A DNA stretch of 9,091 nt from Evtepia sp. (GTDB lineage: Bacteria; Bacillota; Clostridia; Oscillospirales; Oscillospiraceae), in contig JAQSXW010000023.1 of NCBI GenBank assembly GCA_029256465.1, forward strand, positions 1 to 9,091, written 5' to 3'. The notes beneath the pieces are model-generated. The model ran no database searches and was not told the DNA's origin. It saw only the letters and a list, made by a program, of their open reading frames with translations. Position 1 is the stretch's first letter, and every line of letters starts with the position of its first letter. The translations under genes were made by a program, and so were the position numbers. Below are positions 6,195 through 9,091 of this stretch, in pieces.

Positions 6195-6239
6195 TATCCT
6201 AGATATTCCAAACTGGATTAGGCACCGGTTTGGAGGATA
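6195..6239. repeat. Nested inverted repeats with alternative pairing (possible RNA element)
   Basis: CCAAACTGG (6208-6216) pairs with CCGGTTTGG (6225-6233), one G-U pair, loop of eight. TATCCT (6195-6200) pairs with AGGATA (6234-6239) directly outside it, leaving a seven-base bulge on the 5' side. An outer TGCTG (6187-6191) can reach CAGCA (6249-6253). Alternatively GGGATATC (6191-6198) pairs with GATATTCC (6202-6209) in a tight hairpin that excludes the other fold. No clear promoter or terminator was found for a separate transcript. Confidence 0.5.
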
Positions 6240-6422
6240 CGATTGCATCAGCAGCAGACATATCCAGCCCTTTTCGCACATATTGAATTTCTAGAAGCAG
6301 TCAGATAGGGCTCCATTGGTTTGCTTTAAGGTACATGGCTTTGTTTACTCTATGATGCATTTCTTACTTCGCCAGTTGCATGAAATCAAAAGAAATGATG
6401 CAATAAAAGCTGCAAAAAGACC

Positions 6423-6451
6423 TTGGCAAATTAATGTTTCTGTGTTAACAT
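6423..6451 (+). promoter_or_regulatory. Probable promoter of rsmA
   Basis: TTGGCA (6423-6428), a 17-base spacer and TAACAT (6446-6451), with a TG at 6443-6444 making an extended -10. The -35 matches consensus at five of six positions and the -10 at four of six. The transcript would start near 6458, within the loop of the TGCAAAAAG/CTTTTTGCA inverted repeat. Confidence 0.55.
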
Positions 6452-6563
6452 GGCGGTGTTAAAAATAAAATAAATTGTTTCGTAGCAGAGCTTTTTGCAT
6501 TTTCAGGTTTTGTGAGAGGTTGGGGCTTTGCAGCGTACCAGAATAAAAGGATGGCTGATATCT

Positions 6564-7424
6564 GTGGAGCTTTGTAATTTAGAAGAAATCAAAACTTTGT
6601 TACGACGACATGGGTTTCATTTTTCAAAAAGCATGGGGCAGAATTTCTTGATAGAAGCTTGGGTACCCGCTAAAACTGCAGAAGCGTCCGGTGCAGCACC
6701 GGGAGTCGGTGTTTTGGAAATTGGGCCAGGTATTGGACCGCTCACGGTCGAACTTGCGGCATTGGCGGATAAGGTAGTTGCTGTGGAATTGGATCAGAGT
6801 CTACTACCTGTGCTTCGGGAAACACTCATTGACTGCGACAACGTTGAAATTATCTCCGGCGATATTTTGAAGTTGGAGATTCGATCTTTGTGCGAAGGTA
6901 GCCTTCCGGGGCTTACTTGGGTTGCTTGCGCAAATCTTCCGTATAACATTACTACTCCAGTCATCACAGCGCTGATTCAGGCTGGTTGCTTTTCTTCGAT
7001 TACGGTGATGATTCAGAGAGAAGTGGCTTTGCGAATTTGTGCTGCGCCGGGTACAGCCGATTATGGCTCGTTTTCTGTGTTTTGCCAGTATCATGCAGAC
7101 TGCCATTTGCTTTATGATGTTGCCCCCGATTGCTTCTATCCCGCACCAAAGGTTATATCATCCGTTATTCGAATGGATTTACGCGATTCGCCGCCGGCAG
7201 AAGTAAAAAATCCGGAGCTGTTTTTTCAAATAGTCCGGGCTTCCTTCGCCCAACGACGAAAAACGTTACTGAACGGCCTTCATGCAGTATTTGGTTCTTC
7301 GTATTCAAAAGATGAGCTGGGAGAGATTTTAGAGGGCTGCGGTTTGTCGAAAAGTATTCGTGGAGAGCGGTTGGGCATCCCGGAATTTGCACAACTCGCT
7401 AAAAAAATCGAAAAACGGCAATGA
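6564..7424 (+). CDS. rsmA: 16S rRNA (adenine(1518)-N6/adenine(1519)-N6)-dimethyltransferase
   Basis: RsmA/KsgA dimethylates the two adjacent adenines in the 3'-terminal hairpin of 16S rRNA, using S-adenosylmethionine, late in 30S assembly. The Rossmann methyltransferase domain shows FSKSMGQNFLI near the start, SAM motif I LEIGPGIGPLT (residues 51-61), acidic motif AVELD, GDIL and the catalytic NLPYNITTPVI (Asn124-Leu-Pro-Tyr127). CFYPAPKVISSVI and the C-terminal helical domain with ASFAQRRKTLLNGL follow. GTG 6564 gives 286 residues beginning VELCNLEEIKTLLRRHGF, close to the family N-terminus, with AAAGGA a rather long 12 bases upstream. An in-frame TTG at 6528 has a better placed GAGAGG (6514-6519) and would add 12 residues, so the start is uncertain while the identity is not. 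It stands alone behind its own promoter. Confidence 0.96.
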   Translation: MELCNLEEIKTLLRRHGFHFSKSMGQNFLIEAWVPAKTAEASGAAPGVGVLEIGPGIGPLTVELAALADKVVAVELDQSLLPVLRETLIDCDNVEIISGDILKLEIRSLCEGSLPGLTWVACANLPYNITTPVITALIQAGCFSSITVMIQREVALRICAAPGTADYGSFSVFCQYHADCHLLYDVAPDCFYPAPKVISSVIRMDLRDSPPAEVKNPELFFQIVRASFAQRRKTLLNGLHAVFGSSYSKDELGEILEGCGLSKSIRGERLGIPEFAQLAKKIEKRQ

Positions 7425-7439
7425 AGCGGTGCTGCCTTC

Positions 7440-7468
7440 TTGCGTTCTTGTAAGAGATGAAATATAAT
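7440..7468 (+). promoter_or_regulatory. Probable promoter of pckA
   Basis: A perfect TATAAT (7463-7468) lies exactly 17 bases after TTGCGT (7440-7445), a weak -35 that keeps TTG. The predicted start near 7475 gives a leader of about 42 bases. The weak -35 suggests an activator could be involved. I see no terminator between rsmA and this promoter, so some read-through from rsmA is possible. Confidence 0.65.
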
Positions 7469-7516
7469 AAATCAATATGCCAAAAGAGGACATAACTCTC
7501 GAGGAGGACATGTGAC

Positions 7517-9091
7517 ATGGCGTTAACGAAAAACCAGACGGTTTTGAACTGGATTGAAGAACAGGTTGCCCTGACGAAACCGGATCAGGTTGTCTGGATT
7601 GATGGTAGTGAAGCTCAATTGAATGCCTTGCGGGAAGAGGCTTGTGGGACCGGTGAGCTTCAAAAGTTGAATGAAGAAAAACTTCCGGGTTGTTACCTAC
7701 ACCGTAGTGACCCAAACGATGTTGCCAGAGTAGAAGACAGAACCTTTATTTGCTGTCGGAGACAGGAGAACGCAGGACCAACCAACCATTGGATGGACCC
7801 ACAGGAGATGTATGCAAAGCTTCGAAAGTTATATGATGGTTCCATGAAAGGTCGGGTCATGTATGTGATCCCATATTCCATGGGAGTAGTGGGTTCTCCT
7901 TTTGCTAAGTATGGCGTAGAGCTAACTGATTCCATTTATGTTGTTTTGAACATGGCGATTATGGCTCGGGTGGGGAAGGCTGTCATGGATGCGTTGGGAG
8001 ATTCCCCCGACTTTATTAAAGGCTTACATTCCAAGGCGAATTTGAATCCGGAGGAACGCTATATTGTTCAATTTCCGGAAGACAATGCCATAATGTCCAT
8101 CAATTCCGGTTACGGTGGAAACGTTTTGCAGGGCAAGAAGTGTTTTGCTCTGCGAATCGCTTCCTATTTGGGCTGGAAGGAAGGTTGGATGGCAGAACAT
8201 ATGCTGATCTTGGGGGTGCAAAACCCCAAAGGTGAGGTCCGCTATATTTCCGGTGCATTTCCTTCTGCCTGTGGAAAAACAAATCTAGCGATGTTAATCC
8301 CACCGGAAGGCTACCAGAGGGATGGTTGGAAGGTTTGGTGTGTCGGCGACGATATCGCATGGATTCGTGTAGGGGAAGATGGACGTCTTTGGGCGGTGAA
8401 TCCAGAATGCGGTTTTTTTGGGGTTGCACCTGGCACAAACGAAAATTCGAACCCCAATGCCTTGGCATCAACAAAAAAGGATACCATTTTCACCAATGTC
8501 GCTTTGAATATAGAAGATAATACTGTGTGGTGGGAGAAGCTGGATAAGGATCCTCCTAAACATGCATTGGATTGGAAGGGGAATCCTTGGGATCGGGATT
8601 TAGCCACCACATTGGCTGCACATCCCAACTCCAGATTTACCGCTCCGGTCAAAAACTGTCCTTGTGTATCCCCAGAGTTTGAAAGTCCAAGGGGTGTGCC
8701 GCTTTCTGCCATTATTTTTGGTGGACGTCGTGCAAGAACTGCACCACTGGTCTACCAATCCCGTGATTGGCAGCATGGTGTTTTTGTTGGTTCCATTATG
8801 GCGTCCGAAACCACAGCGGCAGCAACCGGAAAGTTGGGGGTTGTGCGTCGTGACCCGATGGCAATGTTGCCGTTCTGTGGGTATCATATGGCTGATTATT
8901 GGCAGCATTGGTTAGATATGGGAGAAAAGATCGAAAGGGAACCTAAGATTTTCAATGTAAACTGGTTCCGTACGGATGAGAACGGCAACTTTATGTGGCC
9001 GGGATTTGGAGATAACCTGCGGATATTGGAATGGATTTTAAGACGTGCCTTCGATGAGGTGGAAGCAAAAGAAACCGAAATCGGATATCTG
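7517..9091 (+). CDS. pckA: Phosphoenolpyruvate carboxykinase (GTP), 3' end outside the window
   Basis: Interconverts oxaloacetate + GTP and PEP + CO2 + GDP, at the junction of gluconeogenesis and C4-acid metabolism; in fermenters it often runs towards carboxylation. The ATG follows GAGGAGG (7501-7507) by nine bases. The window holds 525 codons of a protein usually about 590-620 long. It is clearly the GTP type, not the ATP type. Arg113 lies in GRVMYVIPYSMG (substrate arginine), then ELTDSIYVVLNM, the P-loop GAFPSACGKTNLAM with the reactive Cys252 and Lys254, the metal-binding GDDIAW (277-282), NPECGFFGVAPGTN, and the nucleotide-binding FGGRRARTAPLVYQSRDWQH. MASETTAAATGKLGVVRRDP, then MAMLPFCGYHMADYWQHWL, follows. 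No frameshift or missing residue is seen up to the edge. Confidence 0.97.
   Translation, partial: MALTKNQTVLNWIEEQVALTKPDQVVWIDGSEAQLNALREEACGTGELQKLNEEKLPGCYLHRSDPNDVARVEDRTFICCRRQENAGPTNHWMDPQEMYAKLRKLYDGSMKGRVMYVIPYSMGVVGSPFAKYGVELTDSIYVVLNMAIMARVGKAVMDALGDSPDFIKGLHSKANLNPEERYIVQFPEDNAIMSINSGYGGNVLQGKKCFALRIASYLGWKEGWMAEHMLILGVQNPKGEVRYISGAFPSACGKTNLAMLIPPEGYQRDGWKVWCVGDDIAWIRVGEDGRLWAVNPECGFFGVAPGTNENSNPNALASTKKDTIFTNVALNIEDNTVWWEKLDKDPPKHALDWKGNPWDRDLATTLAAHPNSRFTAPVKNCPCVSPEFESPRGVPLSAIIFGGRRARTAPLVYQSRDWQHGVFVGSIMASETTAAATGKLGVVRRDPMAMLPFCGYHMADYWQHWLDMGEKIEREPKIFNVNWFRTDENGNFMWPGFGDNLRILEWILRRAFDEVEAKETEIGYL

Larger units (their letters stand above)
5969..6563. other. Long intergenic region with inverted repeats, no convincing gene
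   Basis: About 0.6 kb without a supportable coding region; all plus frames are closed within short distances. It opens with a purine-only tract (about 5974-6002). Three copies of ATGAAC occur at 6092-6097, 6103-6108 and inverted at 6116-6121; the last two form a 6-bp inverted repeat with a 7-base loop. A nested hairpin group lies at about 6187-6253. A 9-bp inverted repeat, TGCAAAAAG (6411-6419) and CTTTTTGCA (6491-6499), brackets the rsmA promoter. No tRNA, SRP RNA, tmRNA or RNase P hallmark is visible. It could hold a small RNA, a decayed gene or simply regulatory sequence. Confidence 0.6.

Noticed and set aside
6087..6281. Minus-strand frame of 64 codons in the empty region
   Set aside because: No ribosome binding site, no domain, and it overlaps the inverted repeats.
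8311..8712. Minus-strand frame of 133 codons within pckA
   Set aside because: Shadow of the strongly conserved pckA frame.

Overview
The window looks like an ordinary chromosomal, housekeeping-rich stretch of a spore-forming Bacillota, most likely class Clostridia and possibly the Oscillospiraceae/Ruminococcaceae group. The signs are mid-range base composition, strong GGAGG-type ribosome binding sites, TTG and GTG starts beside ATG, a T-box leader in front of pheST, a GerS/YdcC-like lipoprotein next to an alanine racemase, a MazF/EndoA toxin behind that racemase, and a GTP-type PEP carboxykinase. The genus assignment is inference. I see no insertion sequence, CRISPR array, prophage gene, tRNA or rRNA.

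Layout. Minus strand, positions 2031 down to 1: a promoter, a tRNA-Phe-responsive T-box leader with a clean intrinsic terminator, pheS, and the first 222 codons of pheT (cut by the window edge). Plus strand from 2021: a second promoter whose -35 box shares one base with the -35 box of the pheST promoter. It drives nnrD (NAD(P)HX dehydratase), a lipoprotein resembling GerS/YdcC, and alr, all closely spaced. A 221-base gap then leads to mazF, with no antitoxin gene in the gap. A strong hairpin and a small secreted protein of unknown function follow, then a perfect 18-bp hairpin.

Positions 5969-6563 hold no convincing gene but contain several inverted repeats, including a nested, possibly bistable structure at about 6187-6253 and a promoter for the next gene. 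rsmA (16S rRNA dimethyltransferase) follows, then a promoter and pckA (PEP carboxykinase, GTP), whose first 525 codons are present.

How it fits together. pheST is switched by tRNA-Phe charging. The nnrD-lipoprotein-alr-mazF order recalls the conserved acpS/nnrD-ydcC/gerS-alr-ndoAI-ndoA neighbourhood of Bacilli and Clostridia, which joins metabolite repair, spore cortex/germination and D-alanine supply to an mRNA interferase. Here the acpS and antitoxin members are absent from the stretch seen. The observations most worth a second look are the antitoxin-less MazF with intact catalytic residues, the shared divergent promoter, the uncharacterised secreted protein, and the structured 0.6-kb intergenic region. 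I did not find a clear case for a wholly new system.
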